Origin: Pectinophora gossypiella
Lineage: Eukaryota > Arthropoda > Insecta > Lepidoptera > Gelechiidae
Direction of reading: 5' to 3'
Assembly: GCF_024362695.1 (NCBI RefSeq)
Contig: NC_065426.1
Span: 1,674,001 to 1,738,000 of the forward strand
Length of the DNA: 64,000 bases
Shown: one piece after another, positions 39,495-49,355 of the stretch
How positions within the stretch are numbered: the stretch's first letter is position 1
How the letters are laid out: every line of letters starts with the position of its first letter
The notes under the pieces: model-generated
What the model was told of the DNA's origin: nothing
The model's input: the letters and a program-made list of their open reading frames with translations, nothing else
Databases searched by the model: none
Translations under genes and position numbers: made by a program

Positions 39495-39838
39495 GTTCTG
39501 CTGCAGAATGTAGTGGGTAGCTCACTGGGACGGGCTATCCTATAAAATGCTACTTCGGTTCTATGACGATCTTGTGACGTAGCGAGTAGACGCCGCTACT
39601 TCAAAAGCGCACCCCTAATGCCGGGCAGCAGTGGTATCAGTACCGGAGGTCAGTTGGAGGCCGAGGAAATGGATTCTGGTAGGGCTCTAGCTAGAACATC
39701 ACCGATTGAGAAATTGGTCGGTGTACTGCGGAACGGAAGGCGATTGGGGCAACCACCGTTCTATACGCCCTATCTATGGAGTAATGAAAACGGAGGCAAT
39801 TACTCCACCGACAAGAGCGCAGCTCATAAATAAAGAGA
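39495..39838 (+). repeat. Repeat J, longest plus copy
   Basis: GTGGGTAGCTCACTGGGACG, CCGATTGAGAAATTGGTCGG, CAACCACCGTTCTATACGCC and an end CATAAATAAAGAGAGA. Minus copies at 47348-47690 and 52683-52818. An open frame gives EKLVGVLRNGRRLGQPPFY in two copies, so J may derive from a coding element. The A-rich end suggests a retroelement. Confidence 0.6.
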
Positions 39839-39855
39839 GAGTACATAATGTACCT

Positions 39856-40115
39856 GAATGAAATATAATTGGGCAGGTCACGTCTGTCGGATACCTAACG
39901 ACCTGTGGGCTATGATCAGCACAGACTGGTGGCTGCAGCAGCAGCTCCGAATTGAGACAGATGCAGGCACGGCAGACAGCGGAGATGGCGCGATGACTTG
40001 GATGCTTTCCTGGAAGGCTGGCCGGAGAGTCCGGGAAGGAATGGAGGGAGTCCATTGCCCAGCAGTGGGACACTTTAGGCTAGATAAGATGTATGTAGTA
40101 TGTAAGTATGTCTGT
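39856..40115 (+). pseudogene. RTE-like LINE ORF C-terminus, frameshifted
   Basis: Three frames together give the typical end of an endonuclease-RT ORF. 39859 onward reads NWAGHVCRIPNDLWAMIST. The next frame reads DDLDAFLEGWPE. A third reads KEWRESIAQQWDTLG before TAG at 40081-40083. The basic GRPRRRW-like stretch between is destroyed. At least two frameshifts make it dead. The tail ATAAGATGTATGTA follows. The block TTGCCCAGCAGTGGGACAC is almost the SINE-A tail block. Confidence 0.7.
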
Positions 40116-40760
40116 TTCTTTGTGGCTTCCTGTCGCCTACACGCCTTGATGAATTCTGATGTACTGGGTGTAACGGAACGGGGGTATCAACCTGAAGTGT
40201 GCCAACTCTGTCACTATCTACAAATCACATGCAAGAGTGTTGGCCGCCTAAGTTCATATTTGCATTAGTTATGAACAATTGAATTCCAGATATTCGTCTA
40301 ATAAATTCAAATTTGCACAACACTAGCGTAGCAATCAGCTGTTCAAGGTATATAACTTTTGAGTGAACAGCTACCACCTCTTTTATTTTATATTAGATTT
40401 ATGAATAAAATTCCTCTTGATCACAGGAGTGTCATAGAATACATTTTACGTCGAAAGTCCAACGGGGTATTCGTTGCATCTCTTTCCAATTATGGATAAA
40501 TGATTCCGAAACTCCATCTGTTGACAAGAAGCGAAAGATTACAGTCAGTTGTCAATAGACGTCTGCTCTGCTCTATTATATCTTCTTCCCGCTCAATCAT
40601 TGATTCCGCTAAACGACAGCAAGGGGTCGTAGCAGCCAAAATGGAATACATATATTTCTTATAGTGACCTTTTAAAACACTTTGAAATTATTAACATTAG
40701 ATTCAATATGTGTCTAAGTATTTTTGCATATTTTGCTGTCGTCTCCATTGAGTAGTTTCC
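40116..40760. other. No gene seen
   Basis: Low-copy; no supported feature. Confidence 0.45.
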
Positions 40761-41075
40761 CAGGTCAAAGATAAATTATTAAATTCTGATAACTAAATAA
40801 AGACCGAAAATTTTTCCTTTTTCTATTTAACTTAAATAAATTTAAATGAAAAATAAAATGTAATAATAAGTGCGATATTTTGTCACGTTTTTCTATGACG
40901 TCATAGGTTGCTTTTTCAAACAAATTCCATAGTGATTTCGTGTTCGTTTATTACAAAGTTTTGTCCGGCCAAGTAGTTAATGCCATCTGCGGCAAATCTA
41001 CAATAAGTCACGTCAAAAAAAAAAAAAATTATTACAAAGTAACTGATTTGACTAGTCGGAAACTACCCTAAGGTT
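40761..41075 (+). repeat. Repeat F, split by SINE-P
   Basis: Blocks AAAGATAAATTATTAAATTC, TTTTTCTATGACGTCATAGG, then the insert, then CTGATTTGACTAGTCGGAAA. Confidence 0.7.
40948..41039 (+). mobile_element. SINE-P, 70-bp fragment with 11-bp target duplication
   Basis: TTATTACAAAG at 40948-40958 and 41029-41039 flanks TTTTGTCCGGCCAAGTAG to CACGTCAAAAAA. Confidence 0.85.
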
Positions 41076-41084
41076 TAGTACGAT

Positions 41085-41190
41085 GTGAAGCAAGGGAAGT
41101 GTGTCAGGATCAAATGAAATTCCATAGTCTCTGCTTACCCCGGTGGGAAATAGGCGTGAGTTTATGTATGTATGTATTTACCCTATTATT
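41085..41190 (+). mobile_element. LINE-L 3' end
   Basis: GGAAGTGTGTCAGGATCAAA, CATAGTCTCTGCTTACCCCG, GGAAATAGGCGTGAGTTTAT and TATG repeats. Confidence 0.65.
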
Positions 41191-41397
41191 CTGTTTCCTC
41201 TAACCCTCTCTTTGGTGCCACTCAACCCTTTCGCCAGCATATCCTAAGTTTATTCCCGGCTATTGGAGAACTATTTATATTGTTCCCCTAGTTCCTGGTT
41301 CCCTTGTTTTGATTCCCTGATGGACCCCAATTTTTATAGCTGAACAAACAACGGATGTCGTATGTGGGTTGGTGATCATGGGAAACCTTCGGATTTA

Positions 41398-41440
41398 AGA
41401 AAGAAAGAAAGAAACATTTATTTATTTACGCGTAGAAATG
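41398..41440 (-). mobile_element. LINE 3' tail with (GAAA)n
   Basis: AAGAAAGAAAGAAAGAAACA then TTTATTTATTTACGCG, like 4110-4150. Confidence 0.4.
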
Positions 41441-41774
41441 CCCACTCTGTGGACCTTTTCGTGTTCTTTTTTCTTTCTTTTTTTTTAAAGAAAAATATGT
41501 TTATTACTCTCACATCAACACGATAATTGGTAATTAACAATTAAACAAGATTAATGTGCAGTTGTTGGTGAGAGAGACTTGGGTCTGTGAGAAGCGTTGG
41601 CTTGTAGTACAGAACCTCAGGCACCCCCCTCGGATGATTAGTGTCTATAGCTACTTATATTATATTTATACATATAACACAAATTAGAAGAGATGAGATT
41701 TGATGATACATAAGACAACAATTTTAAAAACATAAGAGATATTGTATGTGCGTGTGTGTGTGCGTGCGTGCGAG

Positions 41775-41820
<46 letters not shown>

Positions 41821-42297
41821 TGTTATTATTAAATAATCTTTAGTCTTCGTTTTGAAAAAAAAAAAATACAGTCGCCCAATGACAAGAGTCAACCCGCGAC
41901 CATGGAGACTGGCGAGTTTCTTATTCGTAACATGATTCTTGATTTAAGATGGAACTTCTACATTTGCATATCCCTTTCCATACGCCATTTTGCGTCTGTT
42001 GTCTTTCATTGAATGTTTGTTGTTAGTTCCAAGTTATTACGAAGCTGATTTCGAGATATTCCCCTAAGCCTTTCGAAAGTCTTTGCCATGTTTCTAGGCA
42101 TTGATGGGCGGTTTTTTTTTATTGTTTTTCTTCATATTTCTTTGGGAATATTGCTACAGTTTAGGTTTATTGAAGTTATAAGAAGTAATATTACAAACGA
42201 ATATCATTTTGTCATGTATTGGGTATTTTTTTCCTTTTTGTATTAAAATACATACTTAAGGAATGTTAAATAATTGCCTTTGTATATTTATTACATA
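41441..42297. other. No gene; GT microsatellite inside
   Basis: Apart from the GT run the stretch is AT-rich and unassigned. Confidence 0.4.
41750..41820. repeat. (GT)n microsatellite
   Basis: A GCGTGCGTGC-type start changes into a pure GT run of about 40 bp. The HTHTHT ORF on the minus strand is a by-product. Confidence 0.9.
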
Positions 42298-42421
42298 ACA
42301 TCACGAATACATCCCAATTGGGGTAGTCAGAGGTACAACTATTGCAAAATGAACAAACCAACAACTCACCGAGCTATTTGTTAGAACAACGTGATAGGTG
42401 GTGAACCATATCATTGTCATA

Positions 42422-42757
42422 ACTGTATTAATCTTCTTCTTCTTTGCGAGTCGATGGCGATCGAAACTAAATTTTTGCTGACCAATAATTGGCCACGCTT
42501 ACGGCATTGTTAGTGGCTTCGTACAGGTATTTAATAGTGCAGGTGTTAGGGCACTTAGGACAGCACAAAAGGTGAGCCATAGTTTGCGGTGATACTCCAC
42601 ACTCGCAATCATCGCAACCATCAACCAGGTATCCCCACCTGCAGAGATTATCCTTGCAGCGGCCAACCTGTGTCCGGAGCCTATTTAAAGACTTCCATGT
42701 GAGCCACGCTAGATTACTTCCAGGCGGGAGACCCTCCGATGGCGTGACTGTATTAAT
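42422..42757 (-). mobile_element. Jockey-like LINE fragment, 11-bp target duplication
   Basis: ACTGTATTAAT lies at 42422-42432 and 42747-42757. The insert, 42433-42746, holds an ORF end and a short 3' UTR finishing with GAAGAAGAAG on the minus strand. Confidence 0.85.
42467..42746 (-). pseudogene. Jockey-like LINE ORF C-terminus with CCHC-like knuckle
   Basis: On the minus strand the frame ends at TAG 42467-42469. It reads WLTWKSLNRLRTQVGRC, then CECGVSPQTMAHLLC and NYWSAKI at the end. The W...LNRLRT...GRC...WG...C-x-C...H pattern is the post-RT zinc-knuckle region found in many Jockey/R1-type elements, where it is thought to bind nucleic acid. The longer open frame upstream belongs to SINE-E. 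RT is absent, so this is a 5'-truncated copy. The 52870-53205 fragment is a paralogue. Confidence 0.75.
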
Positions 42758-42894
42758 GAAAACTGCACTTATGATAAATAAATTACTCATTGTACCCATA
42801 CCGGGGTTCGAACCGGCGGCGCTCTCCGTTTGAGAAGCAAGCCAGTGTACCACAGGACCACAGTGACTAAACTTAAGAAGATCATTTTACACTA

Positions 42895-42995
42895 AAATTT
42901 TCATGAATTTTCCGTCAGGAAATTCCACTTGATATCAACTCAGAATCATGGTCTGAATCATCCTCCTCAGTATTCGTTACGGTGTCACTAACACC
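42895..42995. mobile_element. MITE-H, right arm
   Basis: TTCATGAATTTTCCGTCAGG, TTGATATCAACTCAGAATCA and TTACGGTGTCACTAACACCC. Confidence 0.7.
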
Positions 42996-43033
42996 CATAC
43001 TTACTTGTATGGCTACGTGTACGTTCTTGTACT

Positions 43034-43252
43034 CGTACGGAGTGTAAGTGACATCGTAACAAATATGAGGGATGATTCAGCTCATTACTCTGAGTCAGTA
43101 TCAAGTGGAATCTTCAATCGCAAAAGTATAGAATTGAAAATAATTTTAAAAAATAATGAGTTTTGTGACGGAAAATTCCATTTGATATTAATTCAGAATC
43201 ATGGTCTGAATCATCCTTAAGTATTCCTTACGATGTCACTAACATCCTGTAT
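43034..43252. mobile_element. MITE-H, near full length
   Basis: The left arm (GGAGTGTAAGTGACATCGTA) and right arm (GATGTCACTAACATCCTGTA) are reverse complements with a GAATTGAAAATAATT centre. Confidence 0.75.
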
Positions 43253-43599
43253 GCACTTAAGTAAATAAATAAAGGAAGAAAGAAAAAAGAAATTCGCTGT
43301 CAAAGTAATTTCGTCGCAAGTACTCCACGTAACCCTTTTTAACTGGGTGTCTGACGCAGAGATATTTCATTTTTCCCTCCCGACCAATGCGACCTATATT
43401 GTGTTAGATTTTCAAGTCAAATCCTTTACATTTGCACTGCTTTTATTGAAAAGAATCGGCGAACCGAAAGTTTGAATCGAACTGAAATAACTGAACAGAG
43501 AAAATCTTGAACGCTTTATAATTTTACTGTTTCTACATCTTTTACAAAAGGAAAAGGAAATCATATTTTTTTCTTTTATTAAGTACTGGTGTTTACAGA
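43253..43599. other. No gene seen
   Basis: No supported feature apart from an AAAGAAAGAAA scrap near 43272. Confidence 0.4.
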
Positions 43600-43710
43600 C
43601 ATATTCATTTATTCATTGCAAAGTCAAAAGCGGTTAGGTGTTCCATATAATGTTATTAGGTACATGTGATGCCCTGCAAGGGCACATCAACGTAAGAGGT
43701 GACAGCAGCT
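43600..43710 (-). mobile_element. LINE 3' end (CCCTGCAAGGGCA type)
   Basis: TTCATTTATTCATTGCAAAG and GTGATGCCCTGCAAGGGCAC, related to 34447-34545. Confidence 0.5.
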
Positions 43711-43904
43711 TCGTTATAACAATATTATTAATTAACATAGAAAATTATGAATAGAGATACTACTGTGTTGGCAACACCAACTAAAATATATATTTTTTTG
43801 TGGATTAATTTTTATTCTGTCACTTTCTCTCGTGACTTTTTTGGTTTGCCGTTAGCACCAATCAACAAAACAACATTATCGTAAAAATCTATAAATACGT
43901 TGTA

Positions 43905-44111
43905 TTACCACGTTCACTGTGTATAAACCATAGTTGAGGCAATTTTGTAACTTATACGTGCATGTCTTATATGTGAGGCATATTGTATTTATGTAAGTAC
44001 ATAAATTCCAAAAAAAAAAAAAAATAAATTCCAATGTGTTTATCGAAAAATAACATTGCAGGTGAGAGGTTGATTGATATCTAATTTTCAGTTGCACAGT
44101 GAACGTGTTAA
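43905..44111. mobile_element. MITE-T copy 2
   Basis: The left end TTACCACGTTCACTGTG (TTAA mutated) and the right end CACAGTGAACGTGTTAA are inverted. The interior shares CTTATACGTGCATGTC and GATATCTAATTTTCAGTT with the other copies. Confidence 0.8.
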
Positions 44112-44399
44112 GAAACCGAACCCGTTTTTCCTGTCTACGTAATCAAAGAAAAAGCGCTCAAACCAAAAATTGCTATAAAAAATCCTTCAGGCATTTCAAT
44201 TTCAATCCGAAATCAATCAGGGTTTAATAACTTTCTCTTCTGGACCAAGGGTTAATTTTTAACGTTTTTCATCTGTAAGTTTGTGAAGTATTTTAACTGG
44301 GCCGTAATCTGTTGTAATGGTCAAAGTTTGGTCGTTGCTGTCAAATACCCATTGTTATGTGAGCCTTGGCTTAGTGAGCCTCCGGTTTCGGATCTGGTT

Positions 44400-44478
44400 T
44401 AAGTTATAGGGTTTAAGGTGCTAGATTTTTATACATGTTTTTAAGTTATAGGGTTTAAGGTGCTAGATTTTTATAAAT
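44400..44478 (+). repeat. Tandem duplication, about 43-bp period
   Basis: AAGTTATAGGGTTTAAGGTG with CTAGATTTTTATA occurs twice, at 44401 and 44444. Confidence 0.85.
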
Positions 44479-44600
44479 GTGTACAGGAATTTCAAGGTCA
44501 AATTAATATGACTCATTTAGACAATGTAAGATCTGAAGAATTTTCTATAACATAACAACATAAATTATATTAATATTCATAACAATAATAAATAAATATA

Positions 44601-44937
44601 CTGGATTGAAACTAGCTAGCATATTGCGAGGTTTTTCTTAAATGTGATCCAAATGTGAACTGCCGTGTCTGTAAAGTTTTAAACTTTATGTATATAACTT
44701 ATAATTATGTGTAACTTAGCAAGCGAGCAAGCAAGCAAGCTAGCTAGCGAGCGAGCAAGCCAGCTTTTTTGTTTTTACGCTTTCACGCCTCAATTGCTCA
44801 ACCGTATACCATGAAATTTTGCATGCATTCGGTCAGGAGCACAAAACACATACAGTACTTTACAGACACGGCAATTCACATTCGGATCACATTTAAGAAA
44901 ACCTCGCAATAAAACTTACTAGCTAGTTTCAATCCAG
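44601..44937. mobile_element. MITE with about 80-bp inverted arms
   Basis: CTGGATTGAAACTAGCTAG (44601) is mirrored by CTAGCTAGTTTCAATCCAG ending at 44937. The inversion extends to GCCGTGTCTGTAAAG. ATA flanks both sides. The middle holds an AGCAAGCGAGCAAGC-type microsatellite and a CCATGAAATTTTGCATGCAT block. Confidence 0.8.
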
Positions 44938-45038
44938 ATAAAATCATTGCATTCGCAGACAAAAGGACTTAACATGCCCTCCGAAACACGGTATCACAAT
45001 AAGTTAATTATAACTCGTCAAATGGATTTCCATATCAT

Positions 45039-45271
45039 ACAGGGTGTTAGTGACATCATAACGAAAACTTTTAGGGATGATTCAGGCCATGATTCTGAGT
45101 TGATATCAAGTGGAATTTTCCGTCGCAAAAGTATAGAATTGAAAATAATAAAAACAAAATAAAAAAAAATTTTGAATTTTGCGACGGAAAATTCTACTTG
45201 ATTTTAACTCAGGGTCATGGTCTGAATCATTCCCCTCAGTATTCGTTACAATGTCACTAACACCCTGTATA
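45039..45271. mobile_element. MITE-H, reference copy
   Basis: A 233-bp foldback: TACAGGGTGTTAGTGACATC at the left, TCACTAACACCCTGTA at the right, arms of about 100 bp, an A-rich centre, TA at both ends. It fits a Tc1/mariner-type MITE. Confidence 0.85.
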
Positions 45272-45317
45272 TATAATCCTTTCATCAATGACTTCATGTA
45301 CGCTGGCTGGTTTATGA

Positions 45318-45415
45318 AATGAAAATTGCAGTAAATGTGGTCATTTAAAGTGAAAGAAGTAAATATGGTTCAGCACATTCAGTCATATTCTGTCATACAA
45401 TAGGTATTTACAGTA
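45318..45415 (-). mobile_element. LINE 3' UTR with very short AAATG tail
   Basis: TGAAATGAAAATTGCAGTAA, GAAAGAAGTAAATATG and TCAGCACATTCAGTCATATT match in order the 3' UTR at 14466-14555, but with only one or two tail units instead of 118. Confidence 0.65.
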
Positions 45416-45959
45416 TTCTTGACCTGGCCTTTCTTTAAAACACACTAGATCTGATCGCGGTATGTAGTTAGAAATGAAATCGCTTGCTCTCGCATTTTGA
45501 ATAACAAAGAAGAACTCAGTAAAACCGACGAATTTGCTAGATTAAAACTCAAGTTGAGACCAACCTAGTACGAGTCTACTTGGCTTTATGACCATGTTTT
45601 GTCCCATTACATTAAAATACCGACTACTAAAGCAATTGTACAATAGGATAATACAATACAATACAACTGTAGGAAAGTGAGTAGAACGGAACGTAAGATT
45701 GATAAAAAAGTAACAGAGAAAACTATGGAAGGATAATGAATGGGGATTTGATTCATTATAGTTTGAATTTAGAATGGTTAATGAATGGGACGGAAGAAAG
45801 TTTTTTTTTAATAAAAAGGGTTGTCAATGATTATTAGGGTCGAAGTGTAAACGTGCATTTGTTTTTTTGTAAAAAGCAGATAATAAAAGGAGTGAAGATA
45901 AATAAAATATACTTTTAACACAAATTTAATATACCTTATCGCACGAAATGAAAAGAAAA
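45416..45959. other. No gene seen
   Basis: AT-rich; no supported feature. Confidence 0.45.
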
Positions 45960-45969
45960 TAGTTACAAT

Positions 45970-46012
45970 AGAGACTTAACTAGATACATGGCAAATGGCG
46001 GCCTTATCGCTT
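45970..46012 (-). mobile_element. LINE 3' end, family G scrap
   Basis: GAGACTTAACTAGATACATG and GCAAATGGCGGCCTTATCGC. This is another MITE-free version of the target seen filled at 856-995. Confidence 0.6.
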
Positions 46013-46744
46013 GGTTATGACCATATACAACACGATTCCAAAGTCAATCATGGAATTATCTCTTGCTTGATTTACAAAATGCTTACATAGTTGGCATCTT
46101 CAGTACAGATATTGTACTGTCAATTTTTTGTATCATAAAGAAGACAGTTGATGGGATAATTAAGTATTTATGGTTAAAAAAAAATTATTTAGGTAAAATT
46201 TACGACACACACATGACATGGTTTATGATAAGACGACTTTTTGGCGGGAACGGGACGGTTGCTTTCTTCATTGAATAATCTAAATAATTCATACGAAGTG
46301 GTGTTTTGTGGTTAATGATCGCATTTAGTTAGTCGAAAAACATTCGCGATAGTGTTATTATATCGGAATATTCAATAAACAAAGTGTACCTATCTATTTT
46401 CGCTTCGTGGCTTGCTTTATATGTATGATTTTGATATGTTTTATTTGAAATTAATTTATATTTTAGAAGCTATTAAGTAATAATAATTTGCAGTGTATTT
46501 ACAATAATTTCAACATGTTATATTTGATAATAATTAACATTTTAGAATCTGTATATTTAATAATAATAAGGCTGCACTGTATTTATAATAATTTAAACAT
46601 GTTATATTTGATATTTTGATATATTTTTTATGTGTACATTTTAAACATTTGCATGCTTTTGTCAATAGCTGACTAGGAGGAACTAATTTTAATGACAACC
46701 AACAATGTAATGTACCCTTCTCAATGACAAATAAATGATTAATA
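46013..46744. other. No gene seen
   Basis: AT-rich; CATGTTATATTTGATA recurs at 46515 and 46599, suggesting a small local duplication (about 85 bp). Confidence 0.45.
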
Positions 46745-47075
46745 TGCGGCCTCCGTGGTCCAGTGGTTGAGCGTTGTGCTCACGATCCGGAGGTCCCGGG
46801 TTCGAATCCCGGTGGGGACCAATCACAAAAATCACTTTGTGATCCCTAGTTTGGTTAGGACATTACAGGCTGATCACCTGATTGTCCAAAAAGTAAAAAG
46901 ATCCGTGCTTCGGAAGGCACGTTAAGCCGTTGGTCCCGGTTATTACTTACTGATGTAAGTTAGTAGTCGTTACATGAGTCATGTCAGGGGCCTACGGCGG
47001 CTCAGTAATAACCCCGATATCAGGGTTGATGGGGTTTGTAATTCACCTCACAATCCACACGATAGAAGAAGAATA
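46745..47075 (+). mobile_element. SINE-B, best-preserved copy
   Basis: Head GGCCTCCGTGGTCCAGTGGT with B-box GGGTTCGAATCCCGG, ATCACTTTGTGATCCCTAG, module GTGCTTCGGAAGGCACG, tail TCCACACGATAGAAGAAGAA. It is not a tRNA gene: the sequence runs on past the head as in every other copy. Confidence 0.85.
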
Positions 47076-47119
47076 TGTAAAAATTCAAAGATTGCGGGAC
47101 GATTGTTTACGAACTTTCA

Positions 47120-47235
47120 ATGCGATGTCAGAATCATTTCAGGGTTCCGGACCCTAAAAGGAAAAACGGAACTCTTTTAGGATCATGTTGTTTTCCGACT
47201 GCCTGTCTGTCAAGACCCTTTTTCTCGGGAACGCG
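47120..47235 (+). mobile_element. Repeat O, 5' fragment
   Basis: TTTCAGGGTTCCGGACCCTA, AAAAACGGAACTCTTTTAGG and a GTCTGTCAAGACCC region match the start of O at 56125. Confidence 0.6.
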
Positions 47236-47347
47236 TGGAAGCCCCCCCCCCCCCTGCAAGCAGTCGCTTCTGTAACAGGAATATACATAGTTTCACGCCT
47301 GTATCCCAGAAGTCGTGGGTAGAGGTAGGTACTACGTCCCATGTTAA

Positions 47348-47690
47348 CTACGTCTCTCTTTATTTAAGAGCTGCGCTCTTGTCGGTGGAGTAATCGCCAT
47401 TACTCCATAGATAGGGCGTGTAGAACGGTGGTTGCCCCAATCGCCTTCCGTTCCGCAGTACACCGACCAATTTCTCAATCGGTGATGTTCTAGCTAGAGC
47501 CCTACCAGAATCCATTTCCTCGGCCTCCAACCAGTACTGATACCGCTGCTGCCCGGCATCAGGGGTGCGCTTTTGAAGTAGCGGCGCCTACTCGCTACGT
47601 CACAAGATCGTCATAGAACCTAAGTAGCATTTTATAGGTTAGCCCGTCCCAGTGAGCTACCCACTACGTTCTGCTAATCCTGTCGCTGTT
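47348..47690 (-). repeat. Repeat J, minus copy
   Basis: TCTCTTTATTTAAGAGCTGC, CTCTTGTCGGTGGAGTAATC and AGTGAGCTACCCACTACG, nearly colinear with 39495-39838. Confidence 0.65.
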
Positions 47691-48490
47691 TGGTCGGGGA
47701 CTGCTTAATTTTATATTCGCAGCTAACCATCATATCTGATGGCCGTTCCACTATCCGCCACCTGTGGACCCCGTAGATGGCCTACAGCTCAGCCTATTAA
47801 CTACGTGACACAACACAATATCTATGATCCGTGACATAATAAGTATCTATGATGCAAACTTGAGTTCAAACTCTTTTGACGATTCCTAGTCACACTGCCC
47901 TGTGACTAGCGGGTTACTATGCTCTGTTCGGTACCCCGATCACATCCTTCTGCAGCAAAACTGACCGCCAAACTGGTGATCCCTCGACAGAACACTACCT
48001 CTTACACCTTCTAGGACACACATGCAAAAGTCGAATTCCGTGGTTTAGGGCCCGTGCTCTGATCAGGGCGTATTTTAGTAAAAAAAACTTGAAGCCCTCG
48101 ACGGAACACTTCCCCTTACCTACACCTTCTCGGACACACACACAGAACTCAAATTTTTTAGACCCCGAGCTATGTAAATGGAGGATTTAAATAAAAAAGT
48201 CGTGAAGTAATACCAAAATCGGTGTAAGAATAAGTTCGTTCAACTCTGTAATAAATCAAAAATAAAGTTTGTGGAATCGCCGCCGTTCGGAAACAAGTCT
48301 GGGGCATAAAATAATCACAGAAAGGGCAATTCCGAATCTTGGAAGGGGCCAAAGTTTCAAGTGGTTATAATTTTTTTCCTTTTCAGTTATAAAATGTGCC
48401 ATCTTTCGCGCATAGCCTTAAGGTATTTGGCGGTGCAGACGGGAGATTTTGGTCACAGCACTAAACAATAACACTATAGCCGTGGTAAAA
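47691..48490. other. No gene; local duplication near 48 kb
   Basis: CCCTCGACAGAACACT...CTTACACCTTCTAGGACACA (47980-48030) recurs diverged at 48095-48150. The rest is unassigned. Confidence 0.4.
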
Positions 48491-48496
48491 ATAATT

Positions 48497-48565
48497 ATGG
48501 GTGGAAGATGTGTTGTGCCTGGGCGTAATAACAAGGGTCATAATTTCTATTCAAAACAAAGATAA
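48497..48565 (+). other. 22-codon frame resembling a THAP-domain start
   Basis: ATG opens MGGRCVVPGRNNKGHNFYSK and stops at 48563-48565. THAP zinc fingers (DNA-binding C2CH modules, also at the front of P-type transposases) commonly begin with a CxVPGCxN pattern; here the second Cys codon reads CGT (Arg). No downstream C2CH partner was found. It may be chance. Confidence 0.2.
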
Positions 48566-48710
48566 AAGATGCGTTATATCTGTTATCCATGAAATTAGAA
48601 GATTAAACGAAGGCAGCCTTGTACAACGCCATGTATCTTTTTTGGGGAACTTAACCTGAAAAGTTCCTTATTGAAACTATTTACCACCTCGATTCGAGGC
48701 TACCTCGATT

Positions 48711-49057
48711 CCGTGGTAGCCCAGGCTGGAAGAACGCTTGACTCTCACTACAAGGTCGCAGGTTCGAATCCAGCACGGGCCTAAACCTATGATTTTCGAA
48801 ATCGTTTTCCAAATTCATGTTTGGATCATAATTGATGATCACGTGCTCAGCGGTGACAGAAAACATCGTAAGGAAACCCACATACCCAAAAAGTGCGTTT
48901 CGGATATGTGACCTATTCTGTATTGGGCTGGTTTTCCTTCGCGGGTTGGAAGGTCAGACAGGCAGTCGCTTCTGTAAAAAACCGGACCTGTCACATCTTC
49001 AGGTTAGATAAGCGGCCGCTGTGAAAATGGGATAACGCTAGAGAGATGATGATGAAT
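48711..49057 (+). mobile_element. SINE-D, full length, reference copy
   Basis: CCGTGGTAGCCCAGGCTGGA, B-box GCAGGTTCGAATCCAGC, GGTTTTCCTTCGCGGGTTG, AAAACCGGACCTGTCACATC and GATAACGCTAGAGAGATGATG. Confidence 0.85.
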
Positions 49058-49103
49058 AGCTTATATTTTATAATCTTTCAATTTTTACATTTTTCCTTAC
49101 CTT

Positions 49104-49245
49104 ATGGTTGTCTGTAAGAAATTGCTTCAAGTGATAAGGCCGCCATTTGCCATGTACTTAGTTAAGAGTCTTTTTGTAATTATTTCTTTTTTTATTTTGG
49201 TGCAATAAAGTGTATTTGTTTTGTATTGTATTGTAATAGCGTTGT
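49104..49245 (+). mobile_element. LINE 3' end, family G, with empty MITE-I site
   Basis: GATAAGGCCGCCATTTGCCA, TGTACTTAGTTAAGAGTC and GGTGCAATAAAGTGTATTTG. The bases around 49160-49175 are the unoccupied form of the MITE-I target at 856-995. Confidence 0.8.
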
Positions 49246-49269
49246 ACTATACCCTCGACATGCATACTA

Positions 49270-49352
49270 TCTAAAATCTCATTCTTACCGTGAGCCGCCT
49301 GTCGCGTGCGAGCGAGACACTCTCTCCCTCACTCTTTCGCGGCTTACGGCCA
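49270..49352 (+). repeat. Motif S copy 3
   Basis: TAAAATCTCATTCTTACCG, GCGTGCGAGCGAGACACTC, ACTCTTTCGCGGCTTACGG. Confidence 0.5.
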
Positions 49353-49355
49353 TAG

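Larger units (their letters stand above)
42298..42868 (-). mobile_element. SINE-E, split by a LINE fragment
   Basis: The minus-strand SINE-E tail half (42298-42432) and head half (42747-42868, complement of the B-box GGTTCGAAC) are separated by a 314-bp insert. Confidence 0.75.

Noticed and set aside
41638..41892. 84-codon HTHTHT protein
   Set aside because: Product of the GT microsatellite.
46745..46820. tRNA gene
   Set aside because: A and B boxes are present, but the same head with the same 250-bp downstream body occurs in every SINE-B copy, so it is a SINE head. The same reasoning applies to the heads at 34712, 36548, 53256 and 48711.
47240..47258. Regulatory C-tract
   Set aside because: A short homopolymer next to repeat O; nothing supports a function.
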